Assembly: GCA_947177315.1 (NCBI GenBank) | Contig: CAMWTX010000016.1 | Coordinates: 1 to 15,360, forward strand | Source of the DNA: an uncultured Bacteroidales bacterium | GTDB taxonomy: Bacteria > Bacteroidota > Bacteroidia > Bacteroidales > P3 | DNA: 15,360 nt | Direction of reading: 5' to 3' | Translations under genes and position numbers: made by a program | Notes under the pieces: model-generated | Databases searched by the model: none | What the model was told of the DNA's origin: nothing | Seen by the model: only the letters and a program-made list of their open reading frames with translations | Shown: piece after piece, positions 6,784 to 15,059 of the stretch | Layout: every line of letters begins with the position of its first letter | Numbering within the stretch: position 1 is the first letter of the stretch

Positions 6784-8916
6784 ATGAAGACAAAGATAAG
6801 ACAGTGGATTGAAAGTTGCTTTTCCGATAAGGCCAAAGGCATATTCGTATTGTTGGCTTTCGTGAGTTTGATATTGATGGTTGTGGGCAGTTTCGGTGCC
6901 GGTATGTCGGGCGACGAAGAATCGCATAATATCCAGGCGGAACATATCTACGATTTTTACCGCACTTTCGGAAAAGACAAAACGGCGGTGACGGTTACCG
7001 ACCAATACAACCAACCCCTCTACGGACAGATGGTGGATAACTTTTCCTATGCCTTCTCCCGTTGGTTCGGCATTTCCGACATCATGCAGGTGCGTCACAC
7101 CACCAATACGATTTGCGGCTGGCTGGCGATACTGTTTACGTCTTTGATTGCTTTCCGCATTTCCGGCCGCAAATATCTCCCGGTCATCCTTACTTTCCTG
7201 CTGTTTGTCTTTTCTCCGCGTTTTATCGGCCACTCGTTCAACGACCTCAAAGACGTGCCTCTCGTTACCTTTATGGCGATGGGGATGTTCTATATGGTGG
7301 TTTTCCTGCAGGATTTTCCCAAGGTAAAAGCTTCCACCATGGTGATGTTGGGTCTCAGCATAGGACTGGCGATGGCGGTACGTGTGGGTGGTTTGATACT
7401 GATTGCCTATTTCGGTTTTTTTGCGTTGATACGCTATATCATCTTGTGCAGAGGCGAGGGTTTCGGCGCGTGGAGCAAGGGTAAGGCCTTTCGGAAACTC
7501 TTGTTCTACGGCATTGTGATAAGTTTGGGCGGCTATGTGTTGGGCGTTCTGCTGTGGCCGTATGCGTTGATGTCGCCGATAAAGAATGTGATGGCGGCCT
7601 TTGCCGAAATGAGCGCCTTCAGTGTCAACATCAAACAACTGTTTGAGGGGTCTATGCAATGGAGTGCCTCGCTTCCGTGGTATTATACACCCAAATACAT
7701 CTTCATGACCATTCCCGTGGCGGTGATGGTGGGGGCGTTGGTGTATCTGTTTACCGGCTGGGGAAAAGACCGCCGTTTCTACACTTTTTTCCTGCTGTTC
7801 TGCTTCGCTTTTCCCGTCAGCTGGATTATCTACACCAAAGCCAATGTGTATGGCGGCTGGCGGCACAGTATGTTCTGTTATCCCACCTTGGTGGCAATGG
7901 CGGGTATGGGCTTTTACTCATTGTACGAAAGGTTCCGCCGTCCGGTTCTCCGCTGGGGCTTGGGCGTGGCGCTTCCTGCGGTGCTTTTAATCGCTCCCGC
8001 CTGCCATATCTTCGCCAACCATCCCTACGAATACGTTTATTTCAACGGGCTTGCCGGCGGAGTTAAAAACGCTTACGGCAAGTACGAATTAGACTACTAC
8101 TATCATTCCACACGCAAGGGCACCGAATGGGTTCTGAAAAACGCCGATATCTCGCGCCTCAAACCCGGAGAGAAGTTCAAGGTAGCTACATGGCATACTC
8201 CTTCGGTAGGCTATTACCTTAAGCAAGACACGGCGCATTTCCGTCCCGTTTTCTCGCGCATCTACCAAATGGGCAACAACGATTGGGATTATGCGGTGTT
8301 TACCGTTACGGGCATGAATCCGGACTGGCTCACGAACAAGAACATGTTTCCTCCCGTCAATACGGTGCATGTGGAAGAAATGAACGGCAAGCCCATCTGC
8401 ATCGTGCTGGAACGTGCCGACAGGAACGATCTGGAAGGCTACCGCGCCATGCGTGCCGGCAAGACCGACAGCGCCAAGATGTATTTTTACCGGGCATTGG
8501 AATACAATCCCTATAACGAACAGGCGCTCGAAAATCTGGCGGATCTCTATCTGAACGAAAACAATGCCGACAGCGCGTTTGCGATAGCTTCTTTCTGGGC
8601 GTCCAACGTGCCTTCCAATATTACGGCGCTCTCGCTCTTGGCCAACGCCTGTTTTGCCAGGAACGATATTTCCGGAGCGGCTGCCGTGGCCACGAATATC
8701 AAGAAAATTTCGCCCAACGAAATAACGGGTTATTGGTTGGCGGCGCACTGCTACCTGCGGCAGCAGAATATGCAGATGGCGTTGAACGAACTGCTGGCCT
8801 TGGTGGAAAAACAGCCCTATGGTCCGGCATACCGTCTTTTGGCGCAGATCTACCAATCCGCGGGGCAGACACAGGCCGCCCAGCAGTGCATGCAGATAGC
8901 CGAGCAGTTGCGTTAG
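6784..8916 (+). CDS. GT-C-type membrane glycosyltransferase-like protein with C-terminal TPR repeats
   Basis: 710 residues. About ten hydrophobic segments lie between residues 18 and 410. Right after the first helix comes GDEESH (Asp44, Glu45), the place where GT-C enzymes such as PMT and ArnT keep acidic catalytic or metal residues. SPRFIGHSFNDLKDVPLV and HPYEYVYFNGLAGG resemble conserved stretches I recall in bacterial family-39-like transferases. Residues 411-545 form a soluble region; 548-708 contain about four to five TPR units (for example GKTDSAKMYFYRALEYNPYN). By GT-C topology the soluble tail should face the periplasm. Such enzymes use lipid-phosphate sugars as donors; donor and acceptor are unknown here. 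I use the ATG at 6784; a GTG at 6781 is the alternative. The neighbouring GtrA-like gene suggests a matching donor flippase. Substrate is unassigned, and enzyme activity itself is inferred. Confidence 0.8.
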   Translation: MKTKIRQWIESCFSDKAKGIFVLLAFVSLILMVVGSFGAGMSGDEESHNIQAEHIYDFYRTFGKDKTAVTVTDQYNQPLYGQMVDNFSYAFSRWFGISDIMQVRHTTNTICGWLAILFTSLIAFRISGRKYLPVILTFLLFVFSPRFIGHSFNDLKDVPLVTFMAMGMFYMVVFLQDFPKVKASTMVMLGLSIGLAMAVRVGGLILIAYFGFFALIRYIILCRGEGFGAWSKGKAFRKLLFYGIVISLGGYVLGVLLWPYALMSPIKNVMAAFAEMSAFSVNIKQLFEGSMQWSASLPWYYTPKYIFMTIPVAVMVGALVYLFTGWGKDRRFYTFFLLFCFAFPVSWIIYTKANVYGGWRHSMFCYPTLVAMAGMGFYSLYERFRRPVLRWGLGVALPAVLLIAPACHIFANHPYEYVYFNGLAGGVKNAYGKYELDYYYHSTRKGTEWVLKNADISRLKPGEKFKVATWHTPSVGYYLKQDTAHFRPVFSRIYQMGNNDWDYAVFTVTGMNPDWLTNKNMFPPVNTVHVEEMNGKPICIVLERADRNDLEGYRAMRAGKTDSAKMYFYRALEYNPYNEQALENLADLYLNENNADSAFAIASFWASNVPSNITALSLLANACFARNDISGAAAVATNIKKISPNEITGYWLAAHCYLRQQNMQMALNELLALVEKQPYGPAYRLLAQIYQSAGQTQAAQQCMQIAEQLR

Positions 8917-8922
8917 CCTGCC

Positions 8923-10734
8923 TTATTCGGGAAAATAGATATCCTGGATATTGAGCTGAATGGAAGTATTGCCGTTAAAGGTGTTTTCTTCCAGATGATA
9001 GCAGATATCGAAGGAATGCCCTTCCTTAATCTTTTCGAAAGCCTCTCCTTGCTGAAAAGCGATGCCGTCGAGCGGTTCCGAGCGTGATTCGGGCTGGAAC
9101 ATGAGCAGTTTGAGATGATTGTTGCCCACCACGCGTGAACCGGGAGTACCGGGCGTGTTGGCCGACTTGACATGCTTGCTGGCGAATATGGGGTTGAGGT
9201 TTCGGGGGCCGAAAGGCGCGAAATTCTTGAGGGTGGTTACCAGTTCCTGGTTGATTTCCTCAAAGCGCAATTCATCGTCGATTTCTATTTCGCGTTGCAG
9301 TTCCTCGCCGTTGAGCCGTTTCTTCACTTCTTCTTCAAAAGCCTCCTTGAAATGTTCGAGGTTCTCCAGTTTGATGGTGAGCCCTGCGGCATATTTGTGC
9401 CCGCCGTAGTGTTCCAGAAGATGCCCGCAGGCGGAAATGGCCTCATAGATGTTGAACCCCTTTACCGAACGCGCCGAGCCTACCAAGGTGTCTTTGCTGC
9501 CGTTGGCGGCGGTGGTGAAAACGATGGTGGGGCGGTAAAAGGTTTCGATAAGCCGCGAAGCCACGATACCGATGATTCCTTGGTTCCACGATTCCTTGAA
9601 CACCACCGTGGTGGCTTTTCCGGCATCCTGCAAATCGTGGCTGATCAGTTCAAAGGCATCTTCGGTGGCCTCTTTGTCGAGGTTCTTGCGGTCGTTGTTG
9701 TTTTCGTTGATCAGTTTGGCTATCTGTTGAGCCGAAGGCAGGTCGCGGCACAAGAGCAGGCTCACTGCATTCTTTCCGTCCTGAACCCTGCCGGCGGCGT
9801 TGATGCGCGGGCCGAGTGAGAAAACAAGGTCGTTGTTGGTTATCTCACGGTCAAAGACACGGGGTCTTGTCTTGCTGCCTCTGGCCAGGGGCGGCGGCAT
9901 ATTGCGGTTTTGCGCCGGATTGTAGGCCTTGATGTTGGCGTAGTTGAACAGCGTGAACACGCCCGGGCGCGGCTTGGTGTTGATAAGCATGAGCCCGAAG
10001 TACGACAGCACGCGGTTTTCGCCCAAAATAGGCACGATATCGGAAGCGATGCTCATGGCCGCCAAGTCGAGCAGGGGATAGATATATTGGCGCAGGTCCA
10101 TGTTGTTCTTGAGTGCGTATGCCCAAGCCAGCTTGAGCCCCACGCCGCAGCCCGAAAGATCCTTGTAGGGGTAGGGGCAGTCGCTCCGTTTGGGATCCAA
10201 TACCGCGTAAGCCTGAGGAATCTCCCCTTCGGCAAAGTGATGGTCGCACACGATAACGTCTATGCCCTTTTCTTTGGCGTAGAGCACTTCTTCGTTGGCC
10301 TTGATGCCGCAGTCGAGCACGATCATCAGGCTCACTCCGTTTTCGTGGGCGTAATCGATGCCCCGTTTGGAAAGTCCGTATCCGTCTAAATAGCGGTCAG
10401 GCACGAAGAAACCCAGGACATTGGGATTCGGAACGATTTTTTCAAGAAAGGTATAAACCAAAGCCACCGCCGTGATGCCGTCCACATCGTAGTCGCCATA
10501 TACGCAGATGCGTTCTTTGCCCGTTACGGCACGCTGCAGGCGTTCCACCGCCTTGTCCATATCCTTCATCAGGAAAGGGTCGTGCAGTTGGTTCAGATCG
10601 GGATGGAAAAACTTATCGGCTTCCTCTCGGGTCGTGATGCCCCGTTGGAACAGCAGCCTTGCCACGTGCGGATTGTCGTGCAGGCCGTCCGGTATATCTC
10701 CGTCTGATTGTTTGGGCACCCAATGCTTGTTCAT
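8923..10734 (-). CDS. recJ: Single-stranded-DNA-specific exonuclease RecJ
   Basis: 603 residues. It degrades single-stranded DNA 5' to 3' in recombination and mismatch repair. The DHH phosphoesterase motifs are all there: DYDVDG (81-86), DCG (141-143), DHH (164-166), SGCGVGLKL (from 194), then the DHHA1 domain with NAAGR (312-316) and GGHKYAAG (444-451). A C-terminal OB-like domain follows. I start at the ATG whose complement is 10732-10734 (MNKHWVP); the frame is open to an ATG ending at 10794, but the promoter at 10758-10789 lies inside that extension and rules it out. A Pro/Arg/Asn-rich stretch at residues 271-296 looks like an insertion before the conserved block ending in NAAGR. The stop codon is six bases from that of the convergent glycosyltransferase-like gene. 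Confidence 0.96.
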   Translation of the reverse strand: MNKHWVPKQSDGDIPDGLHDNPHVARLLFQRGITTREEADKFFHPDLNQLHDPFLMKDMDKAVERLQRAVTGKERICVYGDYDVDGITAVALVYTFLEKIVPNPNVLGFFVPDRYLDGYGLSKRGIDYAHENGVSLMIVLDCGIKANEEVLYAKEKGIDVIVCDHHFAEGEIPQAYAVLDPKRSDCPYPYKDLSGCGVGLKLAWAYALKNNMDLRQYIYPLLDLAAMSIASDIVPILGENRVLSYFGLMLINTKPRPGVFTLFNYANIKAYNPAQNRNMPPPLARGSKTRPRVFDREITNNDLVFSLGPRINAAGRVQDGKNAVSLLLCRDLPSAQQIAKLINENNNDRKNLDKEATEDAFELISHDLQDAGKATTVVFKESWNQGIIGIVASRLIETFYRPTIVFTTAANGSKDTLVGSARSVKGFNIYEAISACGHLLEHYGGHKYAAGLTIKLENLEHFKEAFEEEVKKRLNGEELQREIEIDDELRFEEINQELVTTLKNFAPFGPRNLNPIFASKHVKSANTPGTPGSRVVGNNHLKLLMFQPESRSEPLDGIAFQQGEAFEKIKEGHSFDICYHLEENTFNGNTSIQLNIQDIYFPE

Positions 10735-10757
10735 ACTGAAAAAATCTCGCCAACCAA

Positions 10758-10789
10758 CAAAGATAACCTTTTCCGTTATGCTTTGCAAA
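10758..10789 (-). promoter_or_regulatory. Promoter of recJ
   Basis: On the minus strand TTTG (complement of 10786-10789) is followed after exactly 20 bases by TATCTTTG (complement of 10758-10765). This is a full match to the Bacteroidetes -33/-7 consensus. Transcription would start near 10751, leaving a short leader before the ATG at 10734. Confidence 0.8.
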
Positions 10790-10871
10790 CACACGGCGGC
10801 AACCGGATTCCGGGCTTGCCGTTAAATTTTTGACAAATAAAAAAATAAGCGGAGCCAAAAAAGTGCAAAAC

Positions 10872-10902
10872 TTGATTGGCTCGTAAATTTTTCGTAACTT
10901 CG
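10872..10902 (+). promoter_or_regulatory. Promoter of the GT5-like/DUF4270/glmS operon
   Basis: TTG at 10872-10874 is followed after 20 bases by TAACTTCG at 10895-10902, a one-mismatch form of TAnnTTTG. The predicted start near 10909 lies upstream of the ATG at 10958 and downstream of an in-frame GTG at 10904, so it supports the ATG. It points away from the recJ promoter about 80 bases away. Confidence 0.65.
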
Positions 10903-10957
10903 CGTGTTTTGCATATTTTCCGGAATATTCCGGTCAAGGCTTAAAAACCGAACTCCG

Positions 10958-11779
10958 ATGGAGAAACCGAAAATACTGTTTGTCAGCCAGGAAATATATC
11001 CTTACACGCGGATGACACAGATGTCCAAGATGGGCCGTTATCTGCCGCAGGGTATTCAGGAACAGGGAAACGAAATCCGCACGTTCATGCCCCGTTACGG
11101 GCTTATCAATGAACGCCGGAACCAGCTTCACGAGGTTATCAGGCTGTCCGGGATAAACTTGATCATCAACGATTCCGACCATCCGTTGGTTATCAAGGTG
11201 GCATCTATCCAGGCCGCCCGGATGCAGATATACTTCATCGACAACGAAGAGTTTTTCTACAAGAAGAACATGTTCACGGACAACAGCGGCAAGTTCTATG
11301 CCGACAATGACGAAAAGTGCATTTTCTTTGCCCGTGGCGTGCTGGAAACGGTCAAGAAGCTGGCTTGGGCTCCCGATATCATCCATTGCAGCGGTTGGTT
11401 CACCTCCCTGTTGCCGTTCTATGTGCGCAAGTTCTATCAGGACAGCCCGGTGTTCGCCAATGCCAAAATCATTACGGCTCTCTATAACGACGGATTCAAG
11501 GGCAGTTTCCCCGCTTCTTTCGGAGACAAGCTGCTTTTCGACAACTTTGCGGAAAAAGACATCAAGAAATACGGAAAGTTCTCGCATGAAGACCTGGTGA
11601 AAATGGCGATAGATTACTCCGACGGATTGATGTACGCCGATAAGGAAGTTTCCGACCAGGCTTGGCTTAAAACCATGGTGAAGGCATCCAAAAAACCGGT
11701 GTTGAACTTTCCGGGCGAGGATGGTTACGTGGAAAAAGTGAACGCATTCTATGGAAAGTTTCTCAAAGCAAGCAAGTAA
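10958..11779 (+). CDS. Glycogen/starch synthase-like protein, N-terminal GT5 domain only
   Basis: 273 residues corresponding to the N-terminal half of GT5 glycogen synthase (KILFVSQEIYPYTRM at the start, IYFIDNEEFF at 91-100, YADNDEKCIFFARGVLE at 114-130, PDIIHCSGWFTSLLPFY at 139-155). The C-terminal Rossmann half that binds ADP-glucose is absent, and the stop codon is followed at once by the next gene, so this is a complete short protein, not a fragment. The KTGGL substrate-binding motif reads TRMTQM here, HDW is HCSGW, and the THNLAYQG-like block is TALYNDGFKG. Activity as glycogen synthase is therefore doubtful. Proteins of this size annotated 'glycogen synthase' are, from memory, widespread in Bacteroidetes beside DUF4270 and glmS. 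The stop is five bases before the lipoprotein gene. Confidence 0.85.
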   Translation: MEKPKILFVSQEIYPYTRMTQMSKMGRYLPQGIQEQGNEIRTFMPRYGLINERRNQLHEVIRLSGINLIINDSDHPLVIKVASIQAARMQIYFIDNEEFFYKKNMFTDNSGKFYADNDEKCIFFARGVLETVKKLAWAPDIIHCSGWFTSLLPFYVRKFYQDSPVFANAKIITALYNDGFKGSFPASFGDKLLFDNFAEKDIKKYGKFSHEDLVKMAIDYSDGLMYADKEVSDQAWLKTMVKASKKPVLNFPGEDGYVEKVNAFYGKFLKASK

Positions 11780-11783
11780 GGGC

Positions 11784-13193
11784 ATGGCTCGTGTTTTTTT
11801 TCCGCTGTTTGCCTTGCTGTTGCTGTTTTCGTGCCAGACCAATCCCGATTCCATTTTGGGAAAGAACATTCATCCCGAGGATGATTTGGTTTCCAAATAC
11901 GATACGGCGTTCAGTATAGAGGCTTTCAGTATCAGCGACGATTCCCTGATTATCCAGAATTCGAGTTCGGTTCTGCTGGGCACATCGTTCAGCCCCGTTT
12001 TCGGTTCGGAAACCTACAACTTGGCGGTTCAGATACTGACCTTGCGTGTGGAAGGCGATGATTCCTACACTTACTATTCGGGAACCGACCTCGGTTTTTC
12101 CAGCCGGGTGGATTCGGTGGTGCTCAATCTGCCGTATTCGGGTAAATTTCCGAAACATAAACGTATGGATGGGAGGAAACTCATTCTCAGCCTTCATGAA
12201 ATCACCGAAGAACTTATCGACGGCGAGGGTTACGACAGTGCCTATTGCTCCAACCGCGAACCGGCTTACGACCCTACGCCCATCGGAGAAATCCTTACTG
12301 TATATCCCAAGCCTTTCGACACGGTTTATGATTCCGTCCTCGGGGCTAAGACTGTTCCCGATTTGAGGATTCATCTGGACAAGGCTTTTGGAAAACGCCT
12401 GCTTGACTACGTTTTGGAAATGTCCGACGATGAAAAGGCCGACCTGGGGGCGATGCGTACATACATCAAGGGTATTTACCTCAAGGCGCATCCTTGTGGA
12501 AACGAGAATGAAAGCATCGTGTTTTCGGTTTCCAACCTGTTTTCATTGGGGGCGGATATCACCGTTTATTTCAACGGTACGGAAGAGTCTGGAACCTCTT
12601 ATCAGAAATTTGTGTTGGGGCCGCTTCGTTACACGCATGTAAAACGCGACCGCAGCCTCTCCACCGACAATCTCTATAAATCGCAGATGCAACAGGAGGG
12701 CGATACCGCCGCCGGCTCGCAACGTCTGTATGTGGAAGGGTCGGGCGGAAGCCGCATCCGCTTCAGGATTCCCGGTTTTCAAGACGTGGTTTCGGGTAAA
12801 GTGGTCATCAACCAGGCGGTGGTGGTGTTGGAAAATGCAGATTCCGACCGTGAGCCGGACATTGATGTTCCGGCGCAACTGCAATGCGTGCGTTATTATA
12901 ACCGTGGTTCGGAAGCCGAAATTTTGGATGCCTCCAATCCCGGAGGAAAATACGATAGCAAGAAAGGGCAATACCGCATCAACGTTACGCGCTACCTGCA
13001 AAGACTTGCCTATCTCACCACCGTGGATACGGCCAACCGGAAATTGTTCGACAACTACTTGGATATCGTTCCCGAATCGGACGAACGTTACGAACAGCCT
13101 ACCCGCGCCGTTTTTTACGGGCCGGGCGTTTCTAAAAACGGTATGCGCCTGGAAGTGATTTACACGGTGGTGAACGATACCGTACAAAATTAG
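11784..13193 (+). CDS. DUF4270 family lipoprotein
   Basis: 469 residues. The ATG at 11784 gives a clean lipoprotein signal: a hydrophobic stretch (FFPLFALLLLFSC) with lipobox LFSC and the lipidated Cys at residue 17, followed by QTNPDS. An in-frame ATG at 11751 would overlap the upstream gene and spoil this signal. The mature start, DSILGKNIHPEDDLV with later VLLGTSFSPVFGSETYN, matches the DUF4270 family as I know it (PEDD near the start, a L-G-x-x-x-D/S-P-V-F-G block). The rest is beta-rich, without membrane helices or recognisable catalytic motifs. The function of the family is unknown to me. Lipidation predicts attachment to the inner or outer membrane. It lies between the GT5-like gene and glmS, with gaps of four and seven bases. 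Confidence 0.87.
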   Translation: MARVFFPLFALLLLFSCQTNPDSILGKNIHPEDDLVSKYDTAFSIEAFSISDDSLIIQNSSSVLLGTSFSPVFGSETYNLAVQILTLRVEGDDSYTYYSGTDLGFSSRVDSVVLNLPYSGKFPKHKRMDGRKLILSLHEITEELIDGEGYDSAYCSNREPAYDPTPIGEILTVYPKPFDTVYDSVLGAKTVPDLRIHLDKAFGKRLLDYVLEMSDDEKADLGAMRTYIKGIYLKAHPCGNENESIVFSVSNLFSLGADITVYFNGTEESGTSYQKFVLGPLRYTHVKRDRSLSTDNLYKSQMQQEGDTAAGSQRLYVEGSGGSRIRFRIPGFQDVVSGKVVINQAVVVLENADSDREPDIDVPAQLQCVRYYNRGSEAEILDASNPGGKYDSKKGQYRINVTRYLQRLAYLTTVDTANRKLFDNYLDIVPESDERYEQPTRAVFYGPGVSKNGMRLEVIYTVVNDTVQN

Positions 13194-13200
13194 TTTTTTC

Positions 13201-15054
13201 ATGTGTGGAATTGTTGCTTACGTAGGAAAGAAGCAGGCTTATCCCGTTTTGATGAAAGGGCTGCACCGGCTCGAGTACAGAGGATACGACAGCGCGGGCG
13301 TCTGCATATACAATCATAACCGTCTCAATGTATATAAACGTTGCGGCAAGGTTTCCGAGTTGGAGGAATTTGTGGCCGACAAGGATATGAGCGGCACCAT
13401 CGGCATCGCCCACACCCGTTGGGCTACCCACGGTGAGCCGAACGCGAACAACGCCCATCCGCATTATTCGCAGTTCTCCGATTTGGCGCTGATCCATAAC
13501 GGCATCATCGAAAATTACCAGACTATCAAGAAAGAACTGCTTAAGCAGGGCAGGACCTTTTACAGCGAAACCGATACCGAAGTGCTGGTGCAGCTTATCG
13601 ACTATATCCGCATGAACAGCAAGGTGTCGTTGATACAGGCCGTGCATCAGGCCTTGAGCCAGGTGGTGGGAGCTTATTCGATTGCCATCATGTCGAAGGA
13701 ATCGCCCAACAGCCTTATCGTGGCGCGCAAGGGAAGCCCGCTGGTGATTGGCATAGGCAAAGACGAGCTTTTTGCGGCTTCCGATGCCGCTCCTATTGTG
13801 GAATACACCAAAGACGTGGTTTATCTCGACGAAGAGGAGATAGCCGTTCTCTCCGTCACCGCCAAGGGAAAACCCAAATTGGAGATAACCAATCTTAAGA
13901 ACGTCAAGAAAGTTCCGCTTGTGCACAAGCTGGAAATGAACCTCAGTACGTTGGAAAAAGGCGGTTATCCGCATTTCATGCTCAAGGAAATCTACGAGCA
14001 GCCCAAGACCATTCACGACAGCCTGAGCGGAAGAATCAACATTGAACGTAACACGGTAGCCCTTTCGGGCGTGATAGACCATAAGGAAAAATTCCTCAAG
14101 GCGCGCCGTATCATTATTGTGGGATGCGGCACTTCCTGGCATGCCGGTCTGGTGGGCGAATATGCCATAGAGGAATTGGCGCGCATTCCGGTGGAGGTGG
14201 AATATGCCTCTGAGTTCCGTTACCGCAACCCCATCATCTATCCCGACGATGTGGTGATTGCCATTTCCCAATCGGGAGAAACGGCGGATACCTTGGCGGC
14301 GGTCAAGATTGCCAAGCAGAACGGGGCTTTTGTGTATGGTATCTGCAATGTGGTGGGTTCTTCCATCGCGAGGGCTTCCGACAGCGGCAGTTATATGCAT
14401 GCCGGTCCTGAAATCGGGGTGGCCTCCACCAAGGCGTTCACGGCGCAGGTGTGTGTGTTGATGCTTTTGGCACTCGCTTTGGGAAAAGAAAAGAAAACCA
14501 TCAAGAAGTCAACCTTGGAGCAGACCGTAAAGGCGATGTACGAACTGCCCGAGAAAATCGAACAGGTTCTGAAGAAAGACCCGCAGATAGCCGATGTGGT
14601 AAAGATTTTCACTTATTCGAAGAATTTCCTCTATCTGGGACGTGGTTACAATTATCCGCTCGCGCTCGAAGGGGCGTTGAAACTCAAGGAGATTTCGTAT
14701 ATCCACGCCGAGGGCTATCCTGCCGCCGAAATGAAGCATGGGCCGATTGCCCTTATCGATGCCGAGATGCCGGTGGTGGTAATCGCCACCAATCGGGGAA
14801 ACTATGAAAAGATCGTAAGCAACATACAGGAGGTAAAGGCTCGCAAGGGACGTATCATTTCTATCGTGAACGAGGGAGATACCGAAGTGAAGGCCTTGTC
14901 GGATTTCGCGATAGAGATTCCCCGTACGGAGGCGATTCTTTCCACGATTGTGGCTTGCATTCCCTTGCAGTTGATGGCGTATCATATTGCGGTGCAGAAA
15001 GGTTGCGATGTGGATCAGCCGAGGAATTTGGCGAAATCTGTAACAGTGGAATAA
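13201..15054 (+). CDS. glmS: Glutamine--fructose-6-phosphate aminotransferase (isomerizing)
   Basis: 617 residues, normal for the family. It makes glucosamine-6-phosphate from fructose-6-phosphate and glutamine, the first step to UDP-GlcNAc for peptidoglycan and lipid A. The protein begins MCGIVAYVG, whose Cys2 is the glutaminase nucleophile after Met removal; HTRWATHGEPN and NGIIENY complete the class II amidotransferase site. Two SIS sugar-isomerase domains follow: VGCGTSWHAG with ISQSGETADT, then LEGALKLKEISYIHAEGYP and EMKHGPIALID. The C-terminus RNLAKSVTVE is the family signature. The start lies seven bases after the DUF4270 stop, leaving no space for its own promoter or a glmS ribozyme, so it depends on the upstream operon promoter unless one lies inside the lipoprotein gene. 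Confidence 0.98.
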   Translation: MCGIVAYVGKKQAYPVLMKGLHRLEYRGYDSAGVCIYNHNRLNVYKRCGKVSELEEFVADKDMSGTIGIAHTRWATHGEPNANNAHPHYSQFSDLALIHNGIIENYQTIKKELLKQGRTFYSETDTEVLVQLIDYIRMNSKVSLIQAVHQALSQVVGAYSIAIMSKESPNSLIVARKGSPLVIGIGKDELFAASDAAPIVEYTKDVVYLDEEEIAVLSVTAKGKPKLEITNLKNVKKVPLVHKLEMNLSTLEKGGYPHFMLKEIYEQPKTIHDSLSGRINIERNTVALSGVIDHKEKFLKARRIIIVGCGTSWHAGLVGEYAIEELARIPVEVEYASEFRYRNPIIYPDDVVIAISQSGETADTLAAVKIAKQNGAFVYGICNVVGSSIARASDSGSYMHAGPEIGVASTKAFTAQVCVLMLLALALGKEKKTIKKSTLEQTVKAMYELPEKIEQVLKKDPQIADVVKIFTYSKNFLYLGRGYNYPLALEGALKLKEISYIHAEGYPAAEMKHGPIALIDAEMPVVVIATNRGNYEKIVSNIQEVKARKGRIISIVNEGDTEVKALSDFAIEIPRTEAILSTIVACIPLQLMAYHIAVQKGCDVDQPRNLAKSVTVE

Positions 15055-15059
15055 TCTTT

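Noticed and set aside
6613..7866. 417-codon open frame antisense to the membrane transferase gene
   Set aside because: His/Gln/Arg-rich shadow of a membrane protein, no start signal or family resemblance.
13194..13200. glmS ribozyme or riboswitch upstream of glmS
   Set aside because: Only seven bases separate glmS from the preceding gene, and the ribozyme is known from Gram-positive bacteria.
13132..14400. 422-codon open frame antisense to glmS
   Set aside because: glmS is certain; the antisense frame also runs through the DUF4270 end without any promoter or motif.
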